The notes below the pieces were generated by a model. That model did no database searches and was not told where the DNA came from. It saw only the letters and a program-made list of their open reading frames with translations. A stretch of 64,000 nt of DNA from Lithospermum erythrorhizon. Taxonomy: Eukaryota; Streptophyta; Magnoliopsida; Boraginales; Boraginaceae. The DNA lies in assembly GCA_019722365.1 (NCBI GenBank), contig JADFUC010000188.1, positions 744,001 through 808,000 of the forward strand, written 5' to 3'. A program made the translations under genes and the position numbers. The stretch's first letter is position 1, and each line of letters starts with the position of its first letter. Positions 11,501 to 24,200 of this stretch are shown piece after piece.

Positions 11501-14375
11501 GTCAAATACATGACACATTTCAACACAGTACTACAATATTCTGTAGGCCTATTCAGTTGTCTGGCAGGTTTAAAAGAAGTAACATCGCCGTTAACAAAGA
11601 TATCCGCGACTGCAACTTGATTGTTACGCCATGGTGTGAGTGTTTATTTCCTTTAGGTCTTGGATGCACCAGGTCTCTAACTTGTTCCTAACTTAGGCAT
11701 CGGGACCTTCAGAACACTCCAGGATTTGGGTTTGGGGTTAATGAAGTCGCGATGTGGAAGTTGAGAGAAGATCGTGACACTACCTGCGGTATACGTTAGT
11801 GGCCGGATAGGCAATGGAGGACATTAGTTCTTGGGGTAATATACCAAAATTGTTTGCCTCCATGGCTATAATTCAAAAGGTATAAAATAATATTGTAAAA
11901 CCACTTTTAAAGGCAGATCTAACTATATAAATTTTATATTTATTAGAATAATGAATAATTAATAATTGATGGTCAAAGAGCTCTATAATTTCACAAAAGC
12001 AGCAGTTAATTTTTTGGATTGGAGGGAGTAGTAACCTGTCTGGGAAGAAACTTTCTCCCCATTAGAATAATTTCACAGTTTTTTGTTTTTCGTATATCGA
12101 TGTGAACACGTCAATTAATTAAAGATTTGTTAAAAATGAATAATTTGAATATATAGTTTAAGAATAATTAATAATCGAGGATTCAAATATCTGAAAAGCG
12201 ATCAAATAAAAGAATGAAAGGAAATATTGAACATTTCAAATGGGTGTTCAAGTTGGTTTTAACACTCTTGAATATAAGTATGTCAAATTCATGCAGGTAA
12301 CGTGTTAAACCCATGGTGAAAGGCTACTATATTAGTAAATTAATTTAAAGGGCCTCATATTTTTTTTGATAATTAATGATGATTTTATTTCACAGAAACC
12401 AAAATTATATTCATTCCTATATTGACTACATATGAAACTACAATTATTTTAACACAAAAGAAAAACATATTAATTAAACAGATTCTCAACAGCGAAGGTT
12501 GTTATGATAATCTAGTACTTTCCTAATCATTATTAAGATGAAAAGAATTTCAATCAGTACTTAGTTGTCTCCATCGCCTCCTCACAATCGAGTGTTTTGG
12601 ATAGTAGAAGACTCCACTTCAACATTGTTATAACCGCCTCTCGAGACCAAGAAATCTTGTACGCATAAATTGATAACGATATTTTGCTTTATTCAATCTT
12701 GTGAAGTAAAGCAAAACATAAGATTGCGGGTGAAAATTTTTAAAAAGAAATGAGAAAAATACTTGATATTCTAAAATTTGTAGAAAGAAAACTTATTAAT
12801 TTATTAAAACCTAAGAAAATCAATTAAAAAAACAATGAAGGGAAGAAATTTCTATTCTTTCCCAAAATATCAAATTTTTTGGAAGGAGTATTTTAAGAAA
12901 GAGAAGAGTTGAGAATGTGAGTTAAAGCCAGGAATTTCATATATTTTTAAGCTGTGATTAATATTAAAGACACCTCGAACAACAAGTAGAGTAGATCCTT
13001 GTTTAGGGCCAGTACCGACTATCAAGTATACATCTATCCGTATGTTTATTTCATATATAATATGAGAAGGTGACAATTAGAAATTATTAAAGTTGAAGTC
13101 TTATGATCTCAAACTCCCCAAATTTTTGGAGAATAAGTTGTGAAAATGACAGTTTGTCACTCTTAACAGTGATTTCGCAACAGGCATGAAAAACTAATTT
13201 ACAATATAAATAAGGTTTTTTATCACTTGTCAATCATCTTTTTCTTTATTAAAAAATTCAAATTTCTCTCTCATGTGATACTATTAAATCACAGCACATG
13301 CCCCAGAACTGTGCCCGTTATAATTATGATTTAGTTCATAACAAATACTTCAGTCCCAATTTCCAAAGTCATGGGATAACTAAAAAAAAAATTGAGAAAT
13401 GATAATTCTGTGCCTAACAGATAACAATCTAATAAAAAACAGTTTAGTACACTTCAATATTTATGTTCATATAATAGTAAAACACATAAATTTTTCAGTT
13501 TGTATTTTCCTCTGTGATAGAGCAATGTACACACATGATAAGCAGGTATAAACAAAACAATGATGAAGTGGCTGTGAGACGTAGTGGGCCTAACCACAGA
13601 TGGAGTTCGAAACCTGGCTCTGCGATATATTTGGGACTTCACTAATCTTTTTATTTCATTTTACACAGAATCCCATTATCACTATTTATCAAAACAGTGG
13701 ATATTAATAATCAACTAGTAACTACAAAACAAACCATGAATGTATCCATATATGTATGTTTCCAGGCCTGTGTTTCGGTAACAAATAACTTGATTCATCT
13801 CCAAGAATGTGATATTTTGGTAGTATGAATGTCTCTTATTTAATGAAACAATCGCTCTACTCTACAAGTTAAAGAAACATCGAATGGCCTGGTGGTTGAG
13901 GCTTGTGACTTCAGTCTTGATTAGTGGGTTTTTGCCAACTTTCTCTCTCTACTCTACAATACTGTCTCATCTCAATGTTTAATAAATAACAATTTCTGCT
14001 AGAAAAGAAATCATCATTAAGGAAAAGACCAAAGAGACAAGTGTAATAATAATTTCTATACTGTAACATAATCTCAATGTTAAATCAATTATAATGCATT
14101 GTTGTAGAAAGTTTATCATGCTAATTCCAAGATGGAAAAAAAGAATAATTAAGCATGATCATCCAAAGTTTTGTTGGGCAGGGAGGATTGTCATACCCTC
14201 AGACTTGGAGGCTGAATTATACATAGCTACTGATGTGGAGGAGTGCTAAACTAACAGTCCAGTTAAGACTTTTGAAACATATTCCCCCTTGTACTGGCAA
14301 TGCCAACTCCACCAAGTCCACGTTTGAACGTAAAAACCATGTGCGATTCCTCCCAGCTACTTCATCACCATCCAT
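8593..14375. other. Gene-poor intergenic region with degenerate repeats
   Basis: No supported gene. The first roughly 100 bases are the 5' flank of the queuosine-salvage gene. Blocks at about 9080-9400, 10020-10470 and 11330-11850 are locally rich in CG dinucleotides and look like degenerate transposon sequence, but I could not read a protein domain from them. A 'ggagggagtag' end near 12027 resembles a Stowaway terminus. Short tRNA-like phrases occur at 13600-13625 ('gagttcgaaacc') and 13880-13900 ('tggcctggtggttgagg'), suggesting SINE fragments. Confidence 0.45.
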
Positions 14376-16308
14376 TTAGGCGAGATTGAAACGACAATGA
14401 CGATAACCTGCAAAGGGCATTAATACATAATTGGGTCTCACTGAATGATTACTTTCCATTTTGATGGTCATATTTTGGCTATCTTGATCGGCATATTGTG
14501 AATGTAAAATTTAACACATGCATGGGGATAATAGTATAGTGAGTATTAATGAGATAAGACTCGTACAGTATTGTATCTAACAAATTGAACATGACTATTG
14601 AATTGGGAACTAATCAGTATTAACCTTGAAAAGATTAGCTAGCTCAAATGATAATGACATACCACCAAGAGATCAAAGACATACAAGCAAGTGCTAAACA
14701 AAAGAGGAAAAGGCACCTCATTCTGACTAAGATCAAAGGTCAAGATAAGCATTACAAGGCAGCAAACAAAGAATTGTGTGGTTAGAAAGAAAGAAAAAGG
14801 CAAAATCAGATACTCCATAATTATTTTTGGCAGAAGAAGATAAATTATTGAATGTGACTATTATAGTCAAAGTTGTTGAAGACTTGAAGCAGATGAAAGT
14901 TTGAAGTCTAACTAAGTAGTACCACACACGAAAGCAACAAGGTAATAAACTAATTAAGACAACATAATGACAAACTTATTCTAAGTAGATGAACAATAAT
15001 AATAATAATTAAACTAATCTAATACTTCAAATATTCTTACTTGGATCAGAGTTGATAAGCATAGCAGTCCCTCCAAAGCCACAAGTTCCACCATTTGTCT
15101 TAGTCTTCTGCCAATAACTATTGAATGCATATGAAGCATGGGCCACAATAGTCTCAGGAAAATAACAATTCCCACTAGGCTGAATCTCCTCACAATCTGC
15201 ACCACCTTCTCCACAAGCAAAATCTAGTGCCTCCTGCAATGTCTCAGGTGGCACACTAGGCTTAGCCACACACCACAAACCCCCATGTCCCCCTCCCCCT
15301 CCTGCCCGTGGCGGTCTAGCCACTTCACCGCCATCAGAAGGCGACGAAGAAGGCCCGCAAGGAGGCAAATGTGGGCCATAATGTGGGCTTCCAGGGTGCG
15401 CCGCCTCCGGAGACGGCCCAGGAGCAAATGGGAGAATAAATGGTGGGGGTGAAACTTGACCAACTAAAGGTGGCAGAGGTGTATCAGCTGCATAGGCAGG
15501 GTTAGATGAACCAGTAGGTTCTTGAGATGGACCTAAAGGGGTTGGCCTTGCAGGGTAAGGGTAAACAATCTCAGAATCAATAAAAGAAAGCTTCCTACTT
15601 GTGGGTTTTACTTCTACTTGCCCATTAACAACAACTTTAATCTCTCCTAACCACAAAAATCCAATCTTTTTCAAGGCATTTAAGTGATCATATAGCATAA
15701 CTTCAAGATTTTCAGAAGGGGCATTTACAAGATATGGGGAGTTAATTTCTTGCAGAAAGTTCAAAAGTTCCAATAATTTCTTGTAAAAACCATTATTTGA
15801 ATGTAAACAACTAGAACCAAATAAAGCAGAGACCTTTATCTCATTCTGCAAACCCCATCTAATGAGAGAGTAGTAAATGTTCTTGATTGTTGGCAAAATC
15901 AAATTAAACTCATCATTTTTTTTGTCACATAACAAAGTGTGACCAACAACAATTGTAGTGATATTGGTTGAAGGATAATAAGCTAAAACATGGGTTCTGA
16001 CCCAATTTTCAGCAGCAATAACATTTTTTGAAATGTTGAACAAAAGTTCATTTTGTAAGGAAATAGCCGCAGGCTCATTAGGGTGAGATAAACCTCTGAA
16101 AGTGTATGGAGGTTTTTCATGAAGTGTGAAAAACTCAACTGGTTCTTGGCCTGAAACTGGTGAAAGAAACATACAACAAAAAATTAAATTTAAATCTTGA
16201 AACATTTAGAAAATGGTATAAAATGTAAGTGTCAATATTAAGATAATAAAATTTCTTACCAGTTAAAAGGGTGAAATGGAGAAAAATGAGATAGTAAAGG
16301 TACTCCAT
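14376..16308 (-). CDS. Secreted GH17-like fragment plus X8 (CBM43) cell-wall protein
   Basis: Exons 16308-16260, 16150-15041 and 14407-14376 give 396 residues with consistent phases and GT-AG borders. Seen: a hydrophobic signal peptide (MEYLYYLIFLHFTLLTG) and a region at about 40-200 resembling part of a glycosyl-hydrolase 17 barrel (LLPTIKNIYYSLIRWGL-like phrases, SPYLVNAPSEN). Then come a Pro/Gly-rich linker (about 225-305) and an X8 domain at 308-396 with six cysteines (LWCVAK, FACGEG, ADCEE, GNCYF, GGTCGFGG, RHCRF). Family knowledge: X8/CBM43 domains bind beta-1,3-glucan (callose). The GH17 part appears too short and lacks recognisable catalytic glutamate motifs, so hydrolase activity is doubtful. 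No GPI-anchor tail follows the X8 domain. The start ATG was chosen because it supplies the signal peptide; the longer in-frame ORF running into intron 1 does not. Confidence 0.93.
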
Positions 16309-18990
16309 TTTAGCATTTGAGAAAATGACAAAATGGTGGAGTTTAAGTACAACTTTGTGTTATTACAAATTTACAACTGTTCTTGAAATGCCTAGATATA
16401 ATTTTGTATTTTTTTTGTGAAATGACAATTTTATCCTAAATATAATTTCTTCAGCTACTACACTTGCAAAAAAGGAGGGGGCAAAATAGTCATTTTACCT
16501 CTAAACCCAACAAGTGTGTATGACAGCCCATCTAGACCAGTGTGTTAAAGACTAAAGGCATAAAGGTTTTGGAGTGCAAACCAGGAAAATAGCAGTAACC
16601 TAAACTTGAGTACTACACTTGATTATGGCATAAACTGGTACAAACAAAGTGAAAAGAAAACTGAATAAGTGAATAGTAAAAAGAAGATAAAAATGTCATA
16701 CATAAAGTGTTGCCTTATGCCTGATATGCCTATATTTGATACTTGGACGTGGAGTTGCATGAGCCGAGTTAAAGCGAGTGGTTCGTTCGGCTTTGCTATG
16801 TTTAAATTCAGCCGAGCCTCTTTGGCTTTTCTTTGGTAGCTGATGAAAATGTATTTCGATTCTTCGTTATCGCGTTAAATACTTATTTATCAAGATTTTG
16901 TATTATTTCAACTTTGTATTATTATTTTGTTATGAATATCTCTTTTATTAATATTAATCTCTATTAGAAATTAATGATTTTGATTGTCTTGTTAATTTTT
17001 TTTAATTGATGAAGTAAAATAATTTTTGTTAAACTATTGAATTCGGATTTAGAAAGAAGAGAGCTCGCTCTGAGGACTGAAGTCGACTGGGGATTGACTT
17101 AGCTTGAAATCTCGTCGAGCACTTGCGAGCACAAGGCTCGTTGGTGGCCAAGCCCGGCCACGGAATTCTTCGGTTCGGATTAAACGCAAGCTTCGTTTAG
17201 AGCTCTCACAGAGGCAGCGTGGAAAAGAAAGAAGACAACATTAGTTTTGTAATGGGAGCCATGATCGGCTAGATCGAGTGTCTTGTTTATGTAGGCACTC
17301 GAGAATTTGCTAATGAATCTGAAACCGTAACAACAAAAGTAAACCACAAAGGCAGTCTCGTGCTGACAGCGGCTTCGATTGAGAAAGTGGTTGGTGGGAA
17401 ATCGGCTTCATCAGCATAGCACTTGATTCGCATCTTCTGTACATTTTAGGCTTGTCCTTTATTCGAGATAAGACATTACTTTGTTATGTTGGTGTTGGTC
17501 GTTGGGTGTCGAGAAATGAGTGATTAGTGAATATACTGTGTGAAGCCCAGGGCCCAATACATACAACAACCCAACGGAGCTACTATCTCCCTCATTTCAG
17601 TTTTCTGTATGTATTCTCAGAGTTTACAGTTGACTGTTGACTACACAGTCTACATCTGACGTTTTTCAAGGAGTACTATCTTGGGGTCTACAGTTTTTAC
17701 GAGAAGGACAAAATGCAGAGGATCTTTTAGTGGAAGAAGACAAAATAGTGCAGAAATAAAAATGATTAAAAATTTGGAGAAAAGATTCTAACTGGCCGAA
17801 GAGGTCCACATCTAATGGACAACCAACGATCAAATCAATCTTTTTTATTGGAGTGGGTCCTAGTGATTGTACATTTGTACGTTTGTAGTCGTACCCACAT
17901 GGCCACAGATTCTGCCCCCATTTTTTATGCCGGGCTTGAAACACTATGCAACAGATCTGGCCCTAGTCCACCTTTAAATAAGGACTGGCCCAGTGGCAAA
18001 GTTTTAAATTTTCCAAATTAATTAAATTCTCGAAATTTAGTAAAAAATAAGATTTAGTTTCTAAAATTTACACACGTTTCTATTATTGTGAAAATTATTT
18101 ATATTTTAAAACTCTCTATTGTTTCTTGCATGCCAAACGTGACATAAGGACGGAACTTTCTTTATAATAAACATAAGGACGGAACTTGATTCATTTCTTC
18201 AGGAATAAGTCTTTTTTTTTTAAACACTGCTAAATAACGAAATGAAAATTAATATGTTTTCATTGTAAAATAGTTAAATCATATATATGTATCTCGATAT
18301 ATATATATATATCCTAGATATTGTTGGTGACCAAACAAGTTTTTTCATTATAGCATCTCTTGGTTTGTCGATTATATATATGCAATCTAGTAGAATTTGA
18401 ATGGAGAAGACTCGAAAGATTAAAAAAAAATTATTAGAAGTAAAACAATTAGAACATTGAAGTTTCGAATAATAACGTTAGGTTCTCTTTTTATTTTTCA
18501 ATTGCACAATTGGTTTATGGAATATTTGTCCTTGCAAGACTTGATAAAGGTGAAAGTGATGAAGCTTACTTTGTCCGTTTGGATGTCGAGAAGCAAAGTC
18601 AGATACTTAACGTACCAAATAGGAGAGAAAGAGAGGTACAAGCAACTGAAGCAACTCATGTAGCATCCAAAGGCCTTTCCCATCTTTGCCGACAAATACT
18701 ACTTGCGGTTGTTATACGCACACCCAAACAGTAAGAAATTGAGGATGAAATGCTTATTTTGCTCCCCTATTTGTAAGTGCAGTAGTTATAAAGTATGTTC
18801 GGGGTAAAATAGTCATTTCGGTGCTAAAAAATCTTGTTGGGTGTGTGTATATTGTTTCCCTATGCTATCCTACATGGTTTCTGTGTGTGTGTGCAGTAGG
18901 AAATTTAGATTATACAATGCGATTCTTCATTAATTATATATATATATATATATAAGTTATATATATTAATTATTAGACAATTAGTATTTT
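16309..18990. other. Intergenic with degenerate 'GAGCCGAG'-type transposon sequence
   Basis: The 5' flank of the X8-protein gene comes first. From about 16755 to 17170, phrases such as 'gagccgagttaaagcgagtgg' and 'ctcgtcgagcacttgcgag' face each other, as in the GAGCTCGGCTCG-ended non-autonomous elements common in plants. The open frames at 17666-18021 and 18457-18734 have no recognisable domain. Microsatellite (AT)n tracts lie at about 18297-18315 and 18938-18954. Confidence 0.4.
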
Positions 18991-20899
18991 TAGGATTTAA
19001 CGTGATATTGGCATTTAGGATTTACGATGATTTCTTGGGTATGCTAAATGTCATATATTAATATAATGACCGGTTAATATTATTTAATATATTACTCTTG
19101 ATTAGATTACAGGAGTCACACCGCAAGCGATAAGCGAACTATATAATAAATGTATTATAAAAACACCGAGTATAAAGTGAAGCGTGAAGGAAAATTAAGG
19201 AAGAAAAATCAGTCCCGAGGACTCGTCGACAAATTGGGCGGTGGAGATGATAAGATTTTGGGGATTTTATCTCACTTGAAACTCGTGTGTTCTTTAATAT
19301 AACCTGGTCATGACTAAAATAACGCTCATATTTTGATTCTGAAATCAAAACCCTCTCCCTATGAGAACAATAGCCTGAGACCCCGCTTGAGGAAGAAAAG
19401 CAAGATTTTCTTAAGTCTTTTGATTCTGGTTTATACTTTAAGCATTACAGTAAGCGTGCGAAGATAGTTCGGGCCCGATTCTTTGTGGGCAATCTTAGAG
19501 ATACCTTAGATATTGTGAAGCAATTGATTCATTGTCGGCTTGATATAATCGACCCAATCGGTATACACTTATAGCCAATTTTGTTATTATTTTGTACAAT
19601 CCGTGGCGTTACGAGATTAAATGTCAATTAAGTTTAGAAACGATTATACGTTTAAGAAGACCTGACATATAATATATATATATATATTATTTATATTTAT
19701 ATTTAAAGTAAAATTCATTGTCATGAAAAGAAATACAAAATATCTACATGTCATCGATTAAAATAAGCTTGAAATCGACCCCGATTTATACAAATCATCC
19801 CGATTAGGCTTGTTTAACTTAATCTTTGTCCAACTATTATTTCCTACGCCTAATATCGTTGTCACGTATAATTAGCGGCTTTTGCTCGCTATTAATACTT
19901 TCTTTCAAAACCTACGAGTTCTGGCCTCGGGCGCGATAAACCATTACATTAGCACTTAAAGTCTTCGTAATACGCTTTTAAAACTCTTTTGACCGCATTT
20001 ATGCAGTATTGCATCTCACTCGCTCCGTTGTTGAGGAACGCCCAAAACTCACTTTAGGTACATTAAGACCTTCCTCGGATAAGCTGCTAAAAAATGATAA
20101 TGGAAAATAGATCGCGATTACTCTCTTTGCTTATGTGACGTATTTGCATCGTCGCGCGTTAGTCTTATGATCTGTCTAGGCGGCGCTCTAAACATAGAGC
20201 AAGTTGTAATCTTTATACTTTGGGACATTCTTTGTTGTGTACGAAAGAGCTTCCTACATGAGCAACTACGAGCATCTACCATTTCTTCCGCACAACTTTC
20301 GTGTGATGTTGCTCGATTGCCAAACCACACGAGAACATCACATCCATTCTACCTGGACCATAGAGAGTCTTGCATAGCGAGATATCTGTAGTGAGCCTCC
20401 TCTGGTATGGCCCTTGACACTGTAGCATCGGCCAAATATAATTAGTTAGCCAAAATTGAAAGATACTTGACCACTTCTTGGTTAGCACTTTCAAATTACC
20501 AACCGTACATACAATTTGTAGCCTCTTTGTTCCTCGGCTAAGCACCTAACATGAGGCCTCGGGAAACTTATATGAGTTAAATCAGCTTTCTCTCCAATCC
20601 CGAAGTCGGTACTTTTAACGTGTCAGTCAAAGCGCATTGACCGCTTAACTAAATATATTGATCCATTTGACATAGCTTCGTTTAAACACACACAAATTCA
20701 GATATGTTTTCCATACAAAATTCTGTTCAACTAAATCATCTTTGATTCGAAGACCATCATAAATGCTTTCTTGAAAGTAGCTTTCTTTCCGAGACACTTT
20801 AGGCAAATAACCTCAATAAATGCTCGCTTTCCCGAAGATAGCATTTCATAATCCTCGATATCTTGAATAATACTTTTAACAAAAGTATAGTCACGATAC

Positions 20900-23800
20900 A
20901 AATAATTGCATACTCCTAAAGCGATAGAGTTAATAAGCGTAGCGCCGCATAGCTTAAATGCTTATACCCCCGCTCTCGACAACCATTAAATCACGCTTTT
21001 AAATTAAAGCCTACAATTATCAAGTCTTAAGCGCTTTGTAGTAAATGGAAATGCCGAGATATCTCGCTTAGATAACTTATTTGCGAGATATGCGAAAGGC
21101 TGCGCAACTATCCACCAGCGTCTTCACGCGGCTTAAAATACTTATATACTCTTGTTTTGGATTGAAATGCAATCTGACAAATCCCCAACATGTAAAACCT
21201 TTAAATAATCCTTAAGAGAATTTCCATCAAATCCCGAGAATGAAAAGACCATCAACAAAACTTATATTCACGAGTCAATTTCTTTACACTTTGGGCCGGA
21301 ATACAAAACTCTTGTTATTTCTAATATATCATCATAGTGTGTGAAACACTTAAGCGGTAATAATGAAGAAGTAGGGTGATAGTGGATCACGCTGTCTCGA
21401 TGCCTCGCTTTAAATATCCTTGAAGCTACTATTAATAAATTAAAAGCAAGTTGTGGAGACCTGGCTTTAATCGATTGATAGAAAATGAAAAGGATCTTTG
21501 CCAGAGCTTCCATGACATCCAGCAAAAAATCCCGGCCAGGTGTCGTATGTCTTCCCTAATATCGACCTTGATACACCCAGAACTTTCGTCCAACTATGTT
21601 ATAACCATAGCGCTAACTCTTACGTCAAAGAATTCCTTAGCCTTGCGCCTAGGCTTTCCACCCGATTTTGTTATAACCACCTTAACTCTTCGTCAAAAGA
21701 ATGCCATCGGTATTAATCTTCCTGGAACATATGTTGTTTGTTGCGGACCTACCACTTCATTAGAGAGTCGCTTGATCTATTAGCCAAAATAGTAGTGATG
21801 TACATGTAAATGGAATTCTGACAAGAAAATTGGCTTGAAGTCGCATAATTTTGGATGCATCTTTTTTGGGATGTAATTGTGGTCTTGATAGAAGAGTATG
21901 CATGTTTGAGGTGTGAAAGAAAATTTTAAGCACATAAAAAATTCGAAGTAAATCCATCCCCAGGCTGGTGTTTTATCCTTCTTTATATTCTTATCAACAA
22001 CTTATCTCCTCCCGTACTAACATGATGAGTTAATATACTTTTGTGCTCTTACCATGACACTTTTTAAATTTAGAATCGCCTCAAATTAACATTACGTACT
22101 TTCTACTGATTGTTTCTAGTTGGAAGCGATAAACAAATCCTTAAAAATTAACTTCTGACCTCTTTCCTTTTTTCATAATCTTTGCATGAACACCATTATC
22201 ATCATGGATTTGAGTGATCTGTTTTTTACGTCTGACCTGTCTTTTTATGAAACAAACTTGTGTTCTGTCGCCATCCTTGTACCCGTCCTATTACGCCTTT
22301 GTTTTTGATACGGTTGCCTTCTGAGAACATAACATGTGATAATCCTTTGTGAGTTCATTGGCACAAATAATAGTCGCGAGTCAAACAACCATCAAAAATC
22401 TTTTTCATTTACACTTTCGAAGCTCAACTTGCTTTTCTTTTACTGCGGCAATATTTGAGAAATATTCAAAGTTCGGCTTTCTCGGCTTCAGTTTGATACT
22501 CTTAGCTTCTGATCACCGGAAATTCATTACGTCGCCTTGAAAATCTCCTCCGCCTTGCTTAAGTCTCTAAAAGATGGTGATTACTCGGAAGTGTTGATAT
22601 TTAGAAAGGCCTTGGTTCACGAGGAATTTCAAATTTCTTTAATGATATTTAATGAGAAGCGGTGTTGAGAATATGTAGGGCTTGAACATCGATCGTGAAA
22701 TGCTGGAAACAAGTAAACGATTATGGTTGCACAAAGCACATACAGTATCACGAGAACCTTTCTCCCCATCCTTCTGGTTCTACACCGAAGCGACTACTAA
22801 TGAGGATGTTCAACTAACTCGCGATCTCTCTGACAATTAAACTTCATCAATGGCCCCAATTAAACTTCATCGATAAGCTGACCTCGAGGCGTCCGCGCCG
22901 CTGATTAAAACAACTCTAATGATGAAATATCACTTTGCCAATCCATAATAAATACGACGATATTTTGTCACACTTTTGCTGAAAAGCCCCTTGGAAATGC
23001 ATCATATGCTATTATTTACTACCGTATATTGCGAGACAACATAAAATAAATGTAATTCTTTCAGTTCCATACCTTTTTCATAATGTGTTGATCCTCTTTC
23101 ACCAACATCTCAAAATGTATGGTAGGGTTCCGAGATGCTAATTCTTCTACCTTGACCGAGATAGTATTTTGTACAAAGTTCCAAGTAGGGAAACATGAGT
23201 GCAGGAAAGGACTCTATCTGATTACCGACCACTAAGTTTATTAACAAAGGCGTTACATATCAAAAATGATTCGTTTTTCCTCACAATGTTATATTGTATT
23301 GTTTATCAGGCGATTAAAGCCTACAATATTTCAAAATAATGAAGCGCTTAAGTATTTAGAGGATCATAACCTTCGGGCCTAAATACTTTCTTCCCTTTGG
23401 CCCAAGGAATCTCAAAATGTATAGATTAGGGATTCACCGTACTTATGAGGCTTAATGGCTTTGGTTTTCCTACTTTCCTTCATCATCAGGCGGTAAAGGA
23501 TTATCGATCACCACGTCTCTTATAGGCTTGGAGATTCTGTTCGGTGATACCGTCGGCTATACCCATCATATAGAACCACCATTCGCCGCGTTTTCACGAG
23601 GCTGTTGAATCTCATTTGTGCCTGCGTCCACTTTTTGGCATCCAGACTTTTATTTTGTTTTCGATTGGAGGTTGCCATTAGGAGAGCACCCCCAAACTTA
23701 CGACTTTTAAGATGCATGGCAAAAAGACAATAATGACTTCTGGCAGAGGCACCCGTTCAATTCAATCTTCTGTGAAACTCCGTCCACTTTGTTCATTACT

Positions 23801-24200
23801 TTGAAGGGGCAGCAAGGAAACTCGCTTTACTTTCTTTGCCAATTCAGCATATATCTGGCATATGAAACCTAGCAGATCCGATGTTACTTTCAAATGCAAA
23901 TAAGCGGATTTCTACGCCTTCAATTGACCAAAGCGTTTCTTCATTCCCAGCTATGACTAAGATATAGAATTGAAGCCAAATTGGAACGCTTTTAAACTCT
24001 TTTTCTTTCCGGTAGCAGCCGGTCCGTAGGTTGAGATCATCGGATGCGGCAAGTCCGCGGCCCGCCCATTTATCCGCTCGATCCACTTCTGCATCATCCT
24101 CAAATTGAAACAAAACGGAAACCGGATCTGGTTGTACATGCTGCCCCAAAGCGAAACCCTTGAAACCAGCGATTCCCTGAAATTGCTTCATTGTGATGAA
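20900..24200 (-). mobile_element. Decayed LINE (L1-type non-LTR retrotransposon)
   Basis: Reading leftward, a frame starting near 24191 contains VLFQFEDDAEVDR and KEKEFKSVPIWLQF, which match the DUF4283 domain of plant LINE ORF1 proteins. A further fragment with KKWTQAQMRFNSLVKTR follows at 23717-23520. Near 21400 the same strand reads RQRDPLSPYFFII, the reverse-transcriptase block usually RQGDPLSPYLFII. Further on, near 21255, NISFVDGLFIL stands where the catalytic F-A-D-D block is expected. Stops and frameshifts interrupt every block, and the FADD motif is altered to FVDG, so the copy is dead. The borders are approximate: neither the poly(A) end nor target-site duplications were identified. 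The order ORF1 then RT on one strand argues for a single insertion. Confidence 0.78.

Noticed and set aside
13580..13925. tRNA gene near the X8-protein gene
   Set aside because: Box A- and box B-like phrases occur in the wrong order and spacing, and no cloverleaf forms.
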